Source: Streptomyces soli (lineage in GTDB: Bacteria; Actinomycetota; Actinomycetes; Streptomycetales; Streptomycetaceae). Taken from it: a stretch of 64,000 nucleotides of DNA. The DNA lies in assembly GCF_003999195.1 (NCBI RefSeq), contig NZ_RJVR01000189.1, forward strand, positions 1 through 64,000. Reading direction: 5' to 3'. The position numbers and the translations under genes are program-made. The stretch's first letter is position 1. Every line of letters begins with the position of its first letter. This document shows positions 1 to 8,906 of this stretch, piece after piece. The notes below the pieces were generated by a model. It made no database searches, was not told the origin of the DNA, and saw nothing but the letters and a program-made list of their open reading frames with translations.

Positions 1-294
1 CGGCGCGCCGCCCGCCGCCAGCACGGCCCGCGCGTCGGCGACCGCGTCACCGGACGCCGGAACCACGGGGCGGCTGCGTGCAGACTCGGCGGCGGGGGCC
101 GGTGTGGCCGCTCGATCCGGGGCCACCGAAGGCGAAGGCGCGGGCGCGGATGCTGTCGCCTTCGCCGCGGGCCGCTCGCCGCGCTCGATCGCCCGGACGG
201 CCGCCGCCAAGTCCTGCAACTTGGGCGGCAGTTGTGCCCCCGCAGCCGCCGCAGGGCGGGCGGTGTCGTCCTGGTCGGTGCGGTCCTCGGTCAC
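1..294 (-). CDS. Partial hypothetical protein, N-terminal part only
   Basis: An open frame begins at GTG (294 on the minus strand) and runs off the left edge of the window, so only the first 98 residues are present. The protein starts VTEDRTDQDD and is rich in Ala, Pro, Arg and acidic residues, with no signal peptide or membrane segment. A short LPPKLQDLAAAVRAIERGER segment looks like a helix; the rest resembles a disordered linker. It lies 30 bp downstream of the aldo/keto reductase on the same strand and may be co-transcribed with it. I do not recognise the family; the informative part is probably outside the window. Confidence 0.55.
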   Translation of the reverse strand, partial: MTEDRTDQDDTARPAAAAGAQLPPKLQDLAAAVRAIERGERPAAKATASAPAPSPSVAPDRAATPAPAAESARSRPVVPASGDAVADARAVLAAGGAP

Positions 295-324
295 GATGGC
301 CTCCGTGGTGCGGCGGACCGGCGC

Positions 325-1305
325 CTAGAGCGAGCTCCAGTCGTGGTCCGGATAGCGGTGCAGCGGCGCTGACACGTCGTCCAGCGCCTGGCAGATCTCA
401 TCCGGAAGACTAAGGGTCTCCACTGACAACGCGGCCGTGAGCTGCTGCGCGGTCCGCGGCCCGACAATCGGCGCCGCCACGCCCGGCCGGTCGCGCAGCC
501 ACGCGAGGGCGACCTGCAAGGGCGACGCCGCGAGCCCGTCGGCCGCTATGGCGAGGGCGTCCACGATGCGCCGGGCGGCCTCGTCCAGGTAGGGCGCGAC
601 GAACGGTGCCATGTCCTGGGAACCGCCGCGCGAGTCCGGCGGGGTGCTGTGCCGGTACTTGCCGGTGAGCACGCCCCGCCCGAGCGGCGAGGACGGCAGC
701 AGCCCGACACCGAGGTCGAGCGCGGCCGGCAGCACCTCGCGTTCGACGCCGCGTTGCAGCAGCGAGTACTCCATCTGCGTACTGGCCAGTGGGGTGCGCC
801 CCGGCACCGCCCGCTGCCAGGTCGCGGCCTTGGCGAGTTGCCAGCCGCAGAAGTTGGAGACCCCGACGTAACGGGCGCGCCCGGAGGTGACGGCGATGTC
901 CAGGGCCTGGAGGGTCTCGTCCAGCGGGGTCGTGGGGTCGAAGGCGTGCACCTGCCACAGGTCGACGTAGTCCGTGCCGAGCCGTTGCAGGGAGGCGTCC
1001 AGCGCGGCGAGCAGATGGCCGCGAGAGCCGTCGAAGCGCCGGTCGGGGTCGGGCACGCTCCCCGCCTTGGTGGCGATCACCAGGTCGGACCTGGGCACGA
1101 GGTCCTCGATCAGCCGCCCGAGCAGATACTCGGAGCTGCCGTCGGAGTAGACGTCGGCGGTGTCCACGAGCGTCCCGCCGGCCTCCCAGAAGGCCTTCAG
1201 CAGGTCCGCGGCGTCCCGCTCGCCGGTGTCCCGTCCCCAGGTCAGGGTGCCGAGCCCGAGCCGGGACACGCGCAGGCCGGTGCGACCGAGATGCCGTTGC
1301 TCCAT
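325..1305 (-). CDS. Aldo/keto reductase
   Basis: A 326-residue NADPH-dependent aldo/keto reductase of the usual length. The catalytic tetrad is visible: D48 in LVDTADVY, Y53, K80 in VIATK and H120 in LWQVHAFD. The later SNF motif (YVGVSNFCGWQ) and the C-terminal GPRTAQQL nucleotide-binding segment are also typical. It is expected to reduce carbonyl substrates in the cytoplasm; the specific substrate cannot be read from sequence. It is divergent from the LLM oxidoreductase across 126 bp, so the promoters must lie in 1306-1431. The start ATG at 1305 matches the family N-terminus (MEQRHLGRTGL). Confidence 0.93.
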   Translation of the reverse strand: MEQRHLGRTGLRVSRLGLGTLTWGRDTGERDAADLLKAFWEAGGTLVDTADVYSDGSSEYLLGRLIEDLVPRSDLVIATKAGSVPDPDRRFDGSRGHLLAALDASLQRLGTDYVDLWQVHAFDPTTPLDETLQALDIAVTSGRARYVGVSNFCGWQLAKAATWQRAVPGRTPLASTQMEYSLLQRGVEREVLPAALDLGVGLLPSSPLGRGVLTGKYRHSTPPDSRGGSQDMAPFVAPYLDEAARRIVDALAIAADGLAASPLQVALAWLRDRPGVAAPIVGPRTAQQLTAALSVETLSLPDEICQALDDVSAPLHRYPDHDWSSL

Positions 1306-1431
1306 GACGGCTGAGATTACTGGCCGGAGGGGGGCTATGGGGTGCAGTGACGAACCCGACAGGCGCCGGATCGCCGCGAGGGCGATAAGGTCCGGGGAAC
1401 AAGGACGTTACTGATCGGTAAGGGGAGCGGT

Positions 1432-2481
1432 ATGCGGCTCGGGATCAACCTCGGTTACTGGGGCGCCGGGATGGACTCGGACAATCTCGCCGTCGCGCAG
1501 GAGGCGGACCGGCTCGGTTACGCCGTGTGCTGGGCCGCCGAGGCCTACGGCTCCGACGCGCCGACCGTGCTGTCCTGGGTCGCGGCACAGACCGAGCGGA
1601 TCGACATCGGCTCGGCGATCTTCCAGATCCCGGCCCGTACGCCCGCGATGACCGCGATGACGGCCGCCACCCTCGACTCGCTCTCCGGCGGCCGCTTCCG
1701 CCTGGGCCTGGGTGTGTCGGGCCCGCAGGTGTCCGAGGGCTGGTACGGCGTCAAGTTCGACAAGCCGCTGGCCCGTACCCGGGAGTACGTCGAGATCGTC
1801 CGCAAGGCGATGTCCCGCGAGCGGCTGTCCCACGAGGGCGAGCACTGGACCCTGCCGCTCCCCGGTGGCCCCGGCAAGCCGCTCAAGCTCACCGTGCACC
1901 CCGTGCGCGAGCACATCCCGCTCTACATCGCCGCGATCGGCCCCAAGAACCTGGAGCAGACCGGCGAGATCGCCGACGGCGCCCTGCTGATCTTCCCCTC
2001 CGCCGAGCACCTCGAGGAGACCGCCCTCGCCCCGATCCGGGCCGGTCGCGAGAGGGTCGGCAAGACCCTCGACGGCTTCGACGTCTGCCCCACCGTCCCG
2101 ATCGCCCTCGGCGACGACGTGGACGGGCTGGCCGACCTCTTCCGCCCGTACACCGCGCTGTACGTCGGCGGCATGGGCAGCCGTCAGCAGAACTTCTACA
2201 ACAAGCTCGCCCGCCGCATGGGCTACGAGAAGGAAGCCATCGAGATCCAGGACAAGTACCTGGCCGGCGACAAGCAGGGCGCGGCGGCCGCCGTGCCGCG
2301 CGACCTGATCGACTCCACCACGCTGCTGGGTTCCGTCGAGCGGATCGCCGACCGCATGCGGGCCTACGCGGAGGCCGGGGTGACCACGCTGAGCCTCAGC
2401 CCGGCCGGCCTCACGCTGGACGAGCGCCTCGCCGCCCTGCGGGCCGGCACGGAGGCCCTGGAGCTGGCCGGACTCGCCTGA
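1432..2481 (+). CDS. LLM-class, probably F420-dependent, oxidoreductase
   Basis: This 349-residue protein has the luciferase-like TIM-barrel signature: MRLGINLGYWG at the start, an AEAYGSDAPT segment, SGGRFRLGLGVSGPQ near residue 90, and a C-terminal AYAEAGVTTLSL strand. In actinomycetes members of this type normally use reduced coenzyme F420. The substrate is unknown. A strong Shine-Dalgarno AGGGGAG stands just before the ATG. The gene is divergent from the aldo/keto reductase and convergent with the next gene, whose stop lies only 3 bp away. Confidence 0.9.
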   Translation: MRLGINLGYWGAGMDSDNLAVAQEADRLGYAVCWAAEAYGSDAPTVLSWVAAQTERIDIGSAIFQIPARTPAMTAMTAATLDSLSGGRFRLGLGVSGPQVSEGWYGVKFDKPLARTREYVEIVRKAMSRERLSHEGEHWTLPLPGGPGKPLKLTVHPVREHIPLYIAAIGPKNLEQTGEIADGALLIFPSAEHLEETALAPIRAGRERVGKTLDGFDVCPTVPIALGDDVDGLADLFRPYTALYVGGMGSRQQNFYNKLARRMGYEKEAIEIQDKYLAGDKQGAAAAVPRDLIDSTTLLGSVERIADRMRAYAEAGVTTLSLSPAGLTLDERLAALRAGTEALELAGLA

Positions 2482-2484
2482 CGC

Positions 2485-3093
2485 TCAGCCCGGGACCAGC
2501 CGGCCCAGAAGCCGCCCGAAATCGATGAGGCGCGATATCTGCCCCGCGCCTCCGTCGTCGAGGGACTTGCTGAAGCGGAAGGCCTCGGGCCGGAAGCGGG
2601 CCGCCGCGATGCCGCCGTCCGCGTCGCCGCTCTGGACGGCGCTCAGCTCGTGCGGCATGGCGGTGGCCAGGACGACGAAGACCCCCCGGTCGACGCGCCG
2701 CCCCTGCTCGTCGCTGCCGACGAGCGTCCGCATGCCGACGTGACCGATCGCGCCGAGCGGGAGCACCTGCACCGAGGAGTCGAGGACGGTGCCGCCGGGG
2801 GCGGTGTCGTCCTCGAGCTCCTCGCTGTGCCAGAGGATGAGGCGGCGGCCGTCGCAGATGGCGGCCTCCTGCCAGACCGAGGTGCCGGACTCGGAAAGGT
2901 CCACGACCCGCTCCAGGGTGAAGCCGCGGATACGGCGGCGGCCCAGCACCCCGGAGATCGCGTCCAGTGCGACGTCGGCGTGCAGGAAGTAGGCGTGCGC
3001 GGCGTCGTCGAGGCGGTCGTACGGCGACCAGTCCGAGCCCGCCGGCCCGAACCGGCTCGCCGTCGGACGGATCCTGGTGACCTTGCTGAACAT
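2485..3093 (-). CDS. Conserved-looking hypothetical protein, about 202 residues
   Basis: The ATG at 3093 opens MFSKVTRIRPTASRF and the frame ends 3 bp after the LLM gene. The sequence is a mixed alpha/beta cytoplasmic protein with no signal peptide, with segments such as LERVVDLSESGTSVWQEA, GAIGHVGMRTLVGSDEQGRR and ARFRPEAFRFSKSLDDGG. An in-frame GTG 6 bp upstream (3099) is an alternative start. The open frame extends further upstream, but that part is antisense to the ferritin-like gene and is not coding. I do not recognise the family, so no function is proposed. It is divergent from the ferritin-like gene across about 290 bp. Confidence 0.7.
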   Translation of the reverse strand: MFSKVTRIRPTASRFGPAGSDWSPYDRLDDAAHAYFLHADVALDAISGVLGRRRIRGFTLERVVDLSESGTSVWQEAAICDGRRLILWHSEELEDDTAPGGTVLDSSVQVLPLGAIGHVGMRTLVGSDEQGRRVDRGVFVVLATAMPHELSAVQSGDADGGIAAARFRPEAFRFSKSLDDGGAGQISRLIDFGRLLGRLVPG

Positions 3094-3210
3094 GTCCACC
3101 CGCTTCGCGATCCCATACCTCTGGAGAGAGGGCGCCCCTCGACCTCGTTGTTGCACCTTACCCAGGAGGTACGACAAGTTACGCCGGGTTGTGAATCGCT
3201 TCGCTTTCTG

Positions 3211-3251
3211 CGGCCGTGGTGGGGGCTCGGGGGTCTTCCCCGCCACGGCCG
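3211..3251. promoter_or_regulatory. Large GC hairpin in the divergent intergenic region 3094-3384
   Basis: A 14-bp stem, CGGCCGTGGTGGGG at 3211-3224 paired with 3238-3251, has one G-U wobble and a 13-nt loop. It lies between two divergent genes, so it is not an end-of-gene terminator for either. It could be a 5'-leader structure or attenuator for the ferritin-like gene. The rest of this 290-bp gap holds an AT-richer stretch at about 3330-3360 (TTGACT, then TATATT) that may contain the promoter, but the spacing is not canonical. Confidence 0.4.
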
Positions 3252-3384
3252 TCACCAAACACAACGCACCTGAACGCCAAGGGTTACGAATCGGTTGGGT
3301 GTCCCGTGTTGCCCGTCTCGCCGAGCTGGACTTGACTTTTCCTCTGCATATATTCGCCTTTCGGGCGATTCGCGGAGGTATGTG

Positions 3385-4170
3385 ATGCTGTCGGCCAAGA
3401 GCCTTTTCCAGGAGATTCTCGACAACGACGACTCGTTCCGGCTCTTCTGCTCGATCGCCGCCAGCGGTGAGTCGCAGGGCGGCTGGGAGAACGGACGGAT
3501 CGCCGCCCTCGTCCCCGCGACCCAGCAGGACCTGGTCCCCAAGGTGACCCGGCACGGCGCCGACGAGGACAAGCACGGCCGGATCTTCAACGCCCTGCTG
3601 CACAAGCGCGGCCTCGGGCCCGTCCCCGTACCGCCGGAGACCGACTACACGATGCTCCTGGAGCGGGCCGGCATCGGCCTCGCCCACGACCAGCTGCGCC
3701 GCGAGGAGCCGCTGACCGAGCGGGACATCGTCACGTACCTCTCGCACAGCCGGGTCACCGAGCAGCGCGCGGCCGAGCAGATGGCCCTGCTCGCCAAGCA
3801 CTTCGGGGACCACCCGGTCATCGGCAAGGCGGTGCGGATGATCTCGCACGACGAGGACAACCACCTCGCCTACTGCCACGAGGAACTGCTGCGCCTCGCC
3901 CGCGCGGGCCAGGGCCGCACCATCCAGCGCATCCTGCGCGAATGCGCGCTCACCGAGGTCCGCGTCTACCGCGACGTCAGCCTCGCCGTCACGGCCAACA
4001 TGGGCCGCATCCTCGGCTGGCACCGGTCCAGGGCCCTGGCCCTGCAGGCAGGCATCCACGCCCTGTACGCCTACGAGCGCCTCATCGGCTGGCGGCGCAT
4101 GGTCACCCTCTCGATGCCGGCCCGCCGCAACGCCATGGGCGGGGCCGCGCCCGCTCCGGAACCCGTTTAG
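3385..4170 (+). CDS. Ferritin-like di-iron domain protein
   Basis: This 261-residue all-helical protein carries two ExxH motifs typical of four-helix di-iron carboxylate proteins: E61-x-x-H64 (EDKH) and E157-x-x-H160 (EDNH). A further acidic ligand, E126, lies in RVTEQRAAEQ. A role in iron handling or as a di-iron oxidase is likely, but the reaction is unknown. The Shine-Dalgarno GCGGAGG at 3372-3378 sits six bases before ATG 3385; a GTG one codon earlier is possible. The TAG stop overlaps the left boundary of the inverted-repeat element that follows. The gene is convergent with corA. Confidence 0.83.
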   Translation: MLSAKSLFQEILDNDDSFRLFCSIAASGESQGGWENGRIAALVPATQQDLVPKVTRHGADEDKHGRIFNALLHKRGLGPVPVPPETDYTMLLERAGIGLAHDQLRREEPLTERDIVTYLSHSRVTEQRAAEQMALLAKHFGDHPVIGKAVRMISHDEDNHLAYCHEELLRLARAGQGRTIQRILRECALTEVRVYRDVSLAVTANMGRILGWHRSRALALQAGIHALYAYERLIGWRRMVTLSMPARRNAMGGAAPAPEPV

Positions 4171-4328
4171 GGCCTGTCCGGTCGATTTCCGCAGCGTCGC
4201 GTGCCTCCCCCAGCCTGGCGGCTGGGGGGGGTCCCCCCGGCCGAAGGCTGGGGGAGTGCCCCCACCACCTTGCGATCGCAGGCGCCAGACCCCGCTCCTT
4301 CTCCCACGGAGATCGGCCGGACAGGCCC
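4170..4328. mobile_element. MITE-like inverted-repeat element, copy A (159 bp)
   Basis: The element starts GGGCCTGTCCGGTCGATT and ends with the inverted copy, 21-bp terminal repeats with two mismatches. It is flanked by TA on both sides (4168-4169 and 4329-4330). The interior is made of C/G-rich stem-loops built on CTCCCCCAGCCTGGCGGC, then a shared right part containing TTGCGATCGCA. No transposase is encoded. The left TA plus the first G of the element form the TAG stop codon of the ferritin-like gene; the right flank is again TAG. Removing the element would leave two convergent genes whose stops are only 3 bp apart. Same orientation as copy C, opposite to copy B. Confidence 0.85.
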
Positions 4329-4334
4329 TAGACC

Positions 4335-5378
4335 CTAGAGCCAGCCGCGGCGCTTGAAGGTGCGGTAGAGGCCGAAGACCAGGCCGGAGATCACCGTCAG
4401 GACCGTCGGGTAGGACCAGACGTAGTGCAGCTCGGGCATGTGGTCGAAGTTCATGCCGTAGATGCCGGCGATCATGGTGGGGACGGCGGCCATGGCGGCC
4501 CAGGCCGAGATCTTGCGCATGTCGTCGTTCTGGCGGACGCTCACCTGGGTCAGGTGGGCCTGGAGGATGTCCGACATCAGCCGGTCGAGGCCCTCGACCT
4601 GCTCGTTCACGCGGGTGAGGTGATCAGCGACGTCGCGGAAGAAGGGCTTGGTCCTGGGCTCGGTGTACGGCACGTCGCCGGCCGCCAGGCGGCTCATGGG
4701 CTGTGTCAGTGGCCCGGTCGCGCGGCGGAACTCGAGGACCTGGCGCTTGAAGTTGTAGATCCGGCTCGCCGTGCTCGCGGTACTCGCGGCCCTGTGCCGG
4801 GAGCTCGGCAGCGAGGACTCGGGCTGGAAGACCTCGGCCTCCAGCTCCTCCAGGTCCGTCTGCAGCTCGTTGCCCACCTCGGTGTAGTGGTCCACGACCG
4901 TGTCGCTAATGGCGTAGAGCACTGCCGAGGGACCGTGCCGCAGCACCTCGGGGTCGGACTCCATACGGTGACGTACGTCGGCGGGGGAGACGCCGGTGCC
5001 GTGGCGGACCGTCACCACGAAGGAGTCGCCGACGAAGACCATCAGTTCGCTCGCGGTGACGGTGTCCTTGGCGTCGTCGTAGTCGACCGGCTTGAGGACC
5101 ACGAAGACCGAGTCGTGGTACACCTCCAGCTTGGGCCGCTGGTGTGCCTTCAGGGCGTCCTCCACCGCCAGCGGGTGCAGCCCGAACTCGGCGCTGACCA
5201 GCTCGAACTCCTGCTCCGTCGGCTCGTACAGGCCGATCCACACGAAGGAGTCACCCTCCGTGCGTGCTTTGTCGAGGGCGTCGGACAGGTCCGACGGCTC
5301 ATCGACGCGATGTCCGTCCTTGTAGATGGCGCAGTCCACGATCACCCTGGATATCCTTCCGCGATCGCGACGATCCAT
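4335..5378 (-). CDS. corA: CorA-type magnesium/divalent metal transporter
   Basis: A 347-residue protein with the CorA layout: a long acidic cytoplasmic domain (residues 1-280) and two C-terminal membrane segments. The first segment ends in the signature YGMN (GMN at about 308-310) and the second is TVLTVISGLVFGLY, followed by a basic tail. The GMN loop defines CorA/Mrs2 Mg2+ channels, so Mg2+ (possibly Co2+/Ni2+) transport at the inner membrane is expected. It converges on the ferritin-like gene, and its stop codon is 7 bp from the end of element copy A. The start ATG at 5378 is followed by MDRRDRGRISRV; a later start near VIVDCAIYK is possible. Confidence 0.93.
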   Translation of the reverse strand: MDRRDRGRISRVIVDCAIYKDGHRVDEPSDLSDALDKARTEGDSFVWIGLYEPTEQEFELVSAEFGLHPLAVEDALKAHQRPKLEVYHDSVFVVLKPVDYDDAKDTVTASELMVFVGDSFVVTVRHGTGVSPADVRHRMESDPEVLRHGPSAVLYAISDTVVDHYTEVGNELQTDLEELEAEVFQPESSLPSSRHRAASTASTASRIYNFKRQVLEFRRATGPLTQPMSRLAAGDVPYTEPRTKPFFRDVADHLTRVNEQVEGLDRLMSDILQAHLTQVSVRQNDDMRKISAWAAMAAVPTMIAGIYGMNFDHMPELHYVWSYPTVLTVISGLVFGLYRTFKRRGWL

Positions 5379-5443
5379 GCCCGGTCCCTGTGCGGCCGAT
5401 GCCTGGTCGGTGCCGCCCGGGCCCCGGACGTAGGCTGGCGTCC

Positions 5444-6145
5444 ATGCCCACCGTGATCCTCGTCCGGCATGGCCGGTCCACCGCCAACACCGACGGCGTG
5501 CTGGCCGGCTGGAGTCCGGGCGTCGCCCTGGACGACAGCGGCCGCGACCAGGCCGGCGCGCTGGCCGGCCGGCTCGCCGGAGTGCCGCTCGCCGCTGTCG
5601 TCACCAGCCCGCTGCAGCGCTGCCGCGAGACCGTACAGCCGCTGCTCGACATCCGTCCCGAACTGCCGATGCACACCGACGACCGGATCGGCGAATGCCA
5701 TTACGGCGACTGGACCGGCCGCAAGCTCGCCGAGTTGGCCGGGGAGCCGCTGTGGGCGACCGTTCAGCGGTATCCGTCCGGCGCGGTGTTCCCGGGGGAG
5801 GGCGGCGAGTCCATCCGGGCCATGCAGGCCCGCGCGGTCGACGCGGTGCGGGACTGGAACGACCGGATCGAGGCCGAGCACGGCCCGGACGCGGTCTATG
5901 TGCTGTGCTCGCACGGCGACATCATCAAGTCCATCGCCGCCGACGCCCTCGGCATGCACCTCGACCTCTTCCAGCGGCTCGCCGTCGACCCCTGCTCGGT
6001 CACCGCGATCAACTACACCCCCCTACGGCCCTTCCTGCTGCGCCTCGGTGACACCGGGGACCTCAGCGTCCTGGTGCCGCGCGATAAGCCGGACGCCGGA
6101 GCCCCGGGCGACGCGGTGGTCGGGGGCGGCACCGGCGCCTCGTGA
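5444..6145 (+). CDS. Histidine phosphatase family protein (phosphoglycerate-mutase-like)
   Basis: A 233-residue protein with the RHG catalytic motif at residues 8-10 (VILVRHGRST), so H9 is the phospho-accepting histidine. The second histidine lies in CSHGDIIK near residue 157, and the conserved acidic segment is ECHYGDWTG. It matches the actinobacterial branch found next to DUF3090 and SCO1664-type genes in mycothiol-gene neighbourhoods. The substrate is unknown. The start ATG at 5444 gives the family N-terminus (MPTVILVRHG). It is divergent from corA across 65 bp and 60 bp upstream of the DUF3090 gene, probably in one transcription unit with it. Confidence 0.9.
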   Translation: MPTVILVRHGRSTANTDGVLAGWSPGVALDDSGRDQAGALAGRLAGVPLAAVVTSPLQRCRETVQPLLDIRPELPMHTDDRIGECHYGDWTGRKLAELAGEPLWATVQRYPSGAVFPGEGGESIRAMQARAVDAVRDWNDRIEAEHGPDAVYVLCSHGDIIKSIAADALGMHLDLFQRLAVDPCSVTAINYTPLRPFLLRLGDTGDLSVLVPRDKPDAGAPGDAVVGGGTGAS

Positions 6146-6205
6146 TCAGCTACAGCAGTAGGGTGGTGAGCCTGTACGAGTGACCCAACCAAAACGGAGC
6201 AGGAA

Positions 6206-6802
6206 GTGCCGCGTCAGGTGTTCCTCTATGACAAGCCGGACCGGTTCGTGGCCGGGACGGTCGGCCAGCCCGGTCAGCGCACCTTCTTCCTGCAGGCCAC
6301 CGCCGCCGGCCGGACCACCAGCGTGGCGCTGGAGAAGACCCAGGTCGAGGCGCTTGCCGAGCGGATCGACGAACTGCTGGACGAGGTCGTCCGGCGCACC
6401 GGCGGTGCCGCCCCCGTCCCGGCCGTCGCCCCCGCCGAACTCGCCGACACCGCACCGCTCGACATGCCGGTCGAGGAGGAGTTCCGGGTCGGCACGATGG
6501 CGCTGGCCTGGGACGGCGCCGAGGAGCGGATGATCCTGGAGGCCCAGGCGCTCGTCGAGATCGACGCCTCCGACGAGGACGACCTGGAGGCCGCGGAGGA
6601 ACTGCTGCTCCAGGACGACGAGAACGGCCCCCCGCTGCTGCGGGTCCGCCTCACCGGAGCCCAGGCCCGGTCCTTCGCCAAGCGCGCCCTCGACGTCGTC
6701 TCCGCCGGCCGGCCGCCGTGCCCGCTGTGCAGCCTCCCCCTGGACCCGGAAGGACACGTATGCCCGCGTCAGAACGGGTACCGGCGGTCGGCGACGGCCT
6801 GA
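6206..6802 (+). CDS. DUF3090 family protein
   Basis: A 198-residue protein starting at GTG 6206 with Shine-Dalgarno GGAGCAGGAA. It begins MPRQVFLYDKPDRF and ends in a cysteine cluster, CPLC..LDPEGHVC, that looks like a small zinc site. An acidic stretch (EIDASDEDDLEAAEE) lies in the middle. This is the DUF3090 family, which in actinobacteria sits beside mshC and the SCO1664-like gene. Its biochemical role is not established. The 3' end overlaps the next gene by 43 bp, so the two are translationally coupled. Confidence 0.88.
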   Translation: MPRQVFLYDKPDRFVAGTVGQPGQRTFFLQATAAGRTTSVALEKTQVEALAERIDELLDEVVRRTGGAAPVPAVAPAELADTAPLDMPVEEEFRVGTMALAWDGAEERMILEAQALVEIDASDEDDLEAAEELLLQDDENGPPLLRVRLTGAQARSFAKRALDVVSAGRPPCPLCSLPLDPEGHVCPRQNGYRRSATA

Positions 6803-7599
6803 CCGGCCCGGCGGCCGATCTCGCGCTTCTCACGCACGGTGAGCTGACCGTACGTGGGCGCCTCCGCGACGCCTCCAACGCGGTGCTCTACTGCTCCGTC
6901 GAGTACGAGGGCCGGGAAGCCCACTGCGTGTACAAACCGGTCGCCGGCGAGCGGCCCCTGTGGGACTTCCCCGACGGCACCCTCGCGCAGCGCGAGGTGG
7001 CCGCGTACCTCGTCTCCGAGGCGACCGGCTGGGGGCTCGTGCCGCCGACGGTGCTGCGGGACGGGCCGTACGGCCAGGGCATGTGCCAGCTGTGGATCGA
7101 GACGGCGCCGGAAAGCGAGAACGACGGCCTGCTGGCCCTGGTCGACGGTGAGGAGCCCGAGCCGGGCTGGAAGGCGGTCGGCTTCGCCGAGGTCGGCCAG
7201 GGGCGTACCGCCCTGCTCGTGCACGCCGACGACCCGCGGCTGCGCCACCTCGCCGTCCTGGACGCCGTCATCAACAACGCCGACCGCAAGGGCGGCCACC
7301 TGCTGCCCACCGCCGAAGGCCAGCTGTACGCCATCGACCACGGCGTCACCTTCAACGCCGACAACAAACTCCGCACCCTCCTGTGGGGCTGGGCCGGCGA
7401 ACCCTTCGACGCCGACACCCGCGACGTCCTCGGCCGCCTCGCCGCCGACCTCTCGGACGGCCTGGGCGACCGGCTCGCCGGCCTCATCACCGCTGTGGAG
7501 CTCCAGGCCGTACGCGACCGGGTCGGCGACCTCCTCGGCACCGGTCTCCACCCGGTGCCGAGCAGCGAATGGCCGGCCATTCCGTGGCCCCCGATCTAG
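6760..7599 (+). CDS. SCO1664-family protein, phosphatidylinositol-3/4-kinase-like fold
   Basis: A 279-residue protein with kinase-like motifs: the ATP-lysine segment CVYKPVAGE, a catalytic-loop-like DAVINNADRKGGHLL and the metal-binding IDHGVTFN. These match the actinobacterial TIGR03843/SCO1664 family, related to PI3/4 kinases (recalled from family knowledge). The substrate is unknown. I chose ATG 6760 because it has GGAAGG just upstream; an in-frame ATG at 6718 would extend further into the DUF3090 gene. The gene precedes mshC by 77 bp, and this order (histidine phosphatase, DUF3090, this gene, mshC) is typical of streptomycetes. Confidence 0.85.
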   Translation: MPASERVPAVGDGLTGPAADLALLTHGELTVRGRLRDASNAVLYCSVEYEGREAHCVYKPVAGERPLWDFPDGTLAQREVAAYLVSEATGWGLVPPTVLRDGPYGQGMCQLWIETAPESENDGLLALVDGEEPEPGWKAVGFAEVGQGRTALLVHADDPRLRHLAVLDAVINNADRKGGHLLPTAEGQLYAIDHGVTFNADNKLRTLLWGWAGEPFDADTRDVLGRLAADLSDGLGDRLAGLITAVELQAVRDRVGDLLGTGLHPVPSSEWPAIPWPPI

Positions 7600-7676
7600 G
7601 GCAGAAAAGGAAGGGTCACACCAAGCGGGTGCCCTCCGGTCGTTTTGCTTATCAGGCGGGAGGTTAATCTCATGAC

Positions 7677-8906
7677 ATGCATGCCTGGCCCGCTTCCGAC
7701 GTCCCCGCCCTTCCGGGCAGTGGACGCGACCTCAGTCTTCACGACACCGCGACCGGCGGCCCGGTAACCCTGGTCCCCGGTCCGGTCGCCCGCATCTACG
7801 TATGCGGGATCACTCCATACGACGCCACCCACATGGGACACGCGGCCACCTACAACGCATTCGACCTCGTGCAGCGTGTGTGGCTCGACACGAAGCGGCA
7901 GGTCCACTACGTCCAGAACGTCACGGACGTCGATGACCCGCTCCTGGAAAGGGCGGCGCTCAACGGCGACGACTGGACGGAGCTCGCGGCGCGCGAGACC
8001 GATCTCTTCCGCGAGGACATGACCGCCCTGCGGATGCTTCCCCCCGCCCACTACATCGGCGCCGTCGAGGCCATCCCCGGGATCGTCCCGCTGGTCGAGC
8101 GACTGCGGGACGCCGGGGCGGCGTACGAGCTCGAAGGGGACGTGTACTTCTCGGTCGAGTCGGACCCGAACTTCGGCAAGGTGTCGAACCTCGACGCGAC
8201 GGCGATGCGGATCCTCTCCGCGGAGCGCGGCGGCGACCCGGACCGGCCGGGCAAGAAGAACCCCCTGGACCCGATCCTGTGGCTGGCCGCCCGCGAGGGC
8301 GAGCCGAGCTGGGACGGGGGCAGCCTGGGCCCCGGCCGTCCCGGCTGGCACATCGAGTGTGTGGCGATCGCGCTGGACCACCTGGGCATGGGCTTCGACG
8401 TCCAGGGCGGCGGCTCCGACCTGGCCTTCCCGCACCACGAGATGGGCGCGTCACACGCCCAGGTGCTCACCGGCGAGTTCCCGATGGCGAAGGCGTACGT
8501 CCACGCCGGGATGGTCGCGCTCAACGGCGAGAAGATGTCCAAGTCCAAGGGCAACCTCGTCTTCGTCTCCAAGCTGCGCCACGACGGGGTCGACCCGGCG
8601 GCCATCCGGCTCACCCTGCTCGCCCACCACTACCGCGACAACTGGGAGTGGACGGACGGCGTGCTCGCCGAGGCCGCCGAACGGCTCGGCCGGTGGCGTG
8701 CGGCGGTGTCCCGTCCGGACGGGCCGTCGGCCGACGCGGTGGTCGAGGAGATCCGCGCCGCCTTGGCCGATGACCTGGACGCCCCCGCGGCGCTGGCCGC
8801 CGTGGACCGCTGGGCGGCCCGGCAGGAACGCGAGGGCGGTGAGGACACGGGCGCGCCCGGTCTGATCTCCCGGGCGGTGGACGCGCTGCTGGGCGTGGCG
8901 CTGTAG
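7677..8906 (+). CDS. mshC: Cysteine:glucosaminyl-inositol ligase (mycothiol biosynthesis)
   Basis: A 409-residue class-I aminoacyl-tRNA-synthetase-like ligase that joins L-cysteine to GlcN-inositol in mycothiol synthesis. The HIGH-type motif is THMGH (about residues 51-55) after the zinc-site cysteine of YVCGITPYD, and the KMSKS loop is EKMSKSKGN near residue 286. It is shorter than CysS and has the MshC-specific N-terminus (HAWPASDVP). GGGAGG lies 13 bp before ATG 7677. The TAG stop is formed at the boundary of element copy B. It is convergent with parJ. The presence of mshC supports an actinomycete origin. Confidence 0.93.
   Translation: MHAWPASDVPALPGSGRDLSLHDTATGGPVTLVPGPVARIYVCGITPYDATHMGHAATYNAFDLVQRVWLDTKRQVHYVQNVTDVDDPLLERAALNGDDWTELAARETDLFREDMTALRMLPPAHYIGAVEAIPGIVPLVERLRDAGAAYELEGDVYFSVESDPNFGKVSNLDATAMRILSAERGGDPDRPGKKNPLDPILWLAAREGEPSWDGGSLGPGRPGWHIECVAIALDHLGMGFDVQGGGSDLAFPHHEMGASHAQVLTGEFPMAKAYVHAGMVALNGEKMSKSKGNLVFVSKLRHDGVDPAAIRLTLLAHHYRDNWEWTDGVLAEAAERLGRWRAAVSRPDGPSADAVVEEIRAALADDLDAPAALAAVDRWAARQEREGGEDTGAPGLISRAVDALLGVAL

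Noticed and set aside
2485-4059. A single 524-residue minus-strand protein spanning the hypothetical gene and beyond
   Set aside because: The part beyond 3093 is antisense to the ferritin-like gene, with shadow-like composition; only 2485-3093 has natural protein character.
4170-4328. Element copies as ordinary intrinsic terminators
   Set aside because: Shared terminal repeats, TA flanks and an inverted copy show mobile elements; a terminator function for their stem-loops would be secondary.
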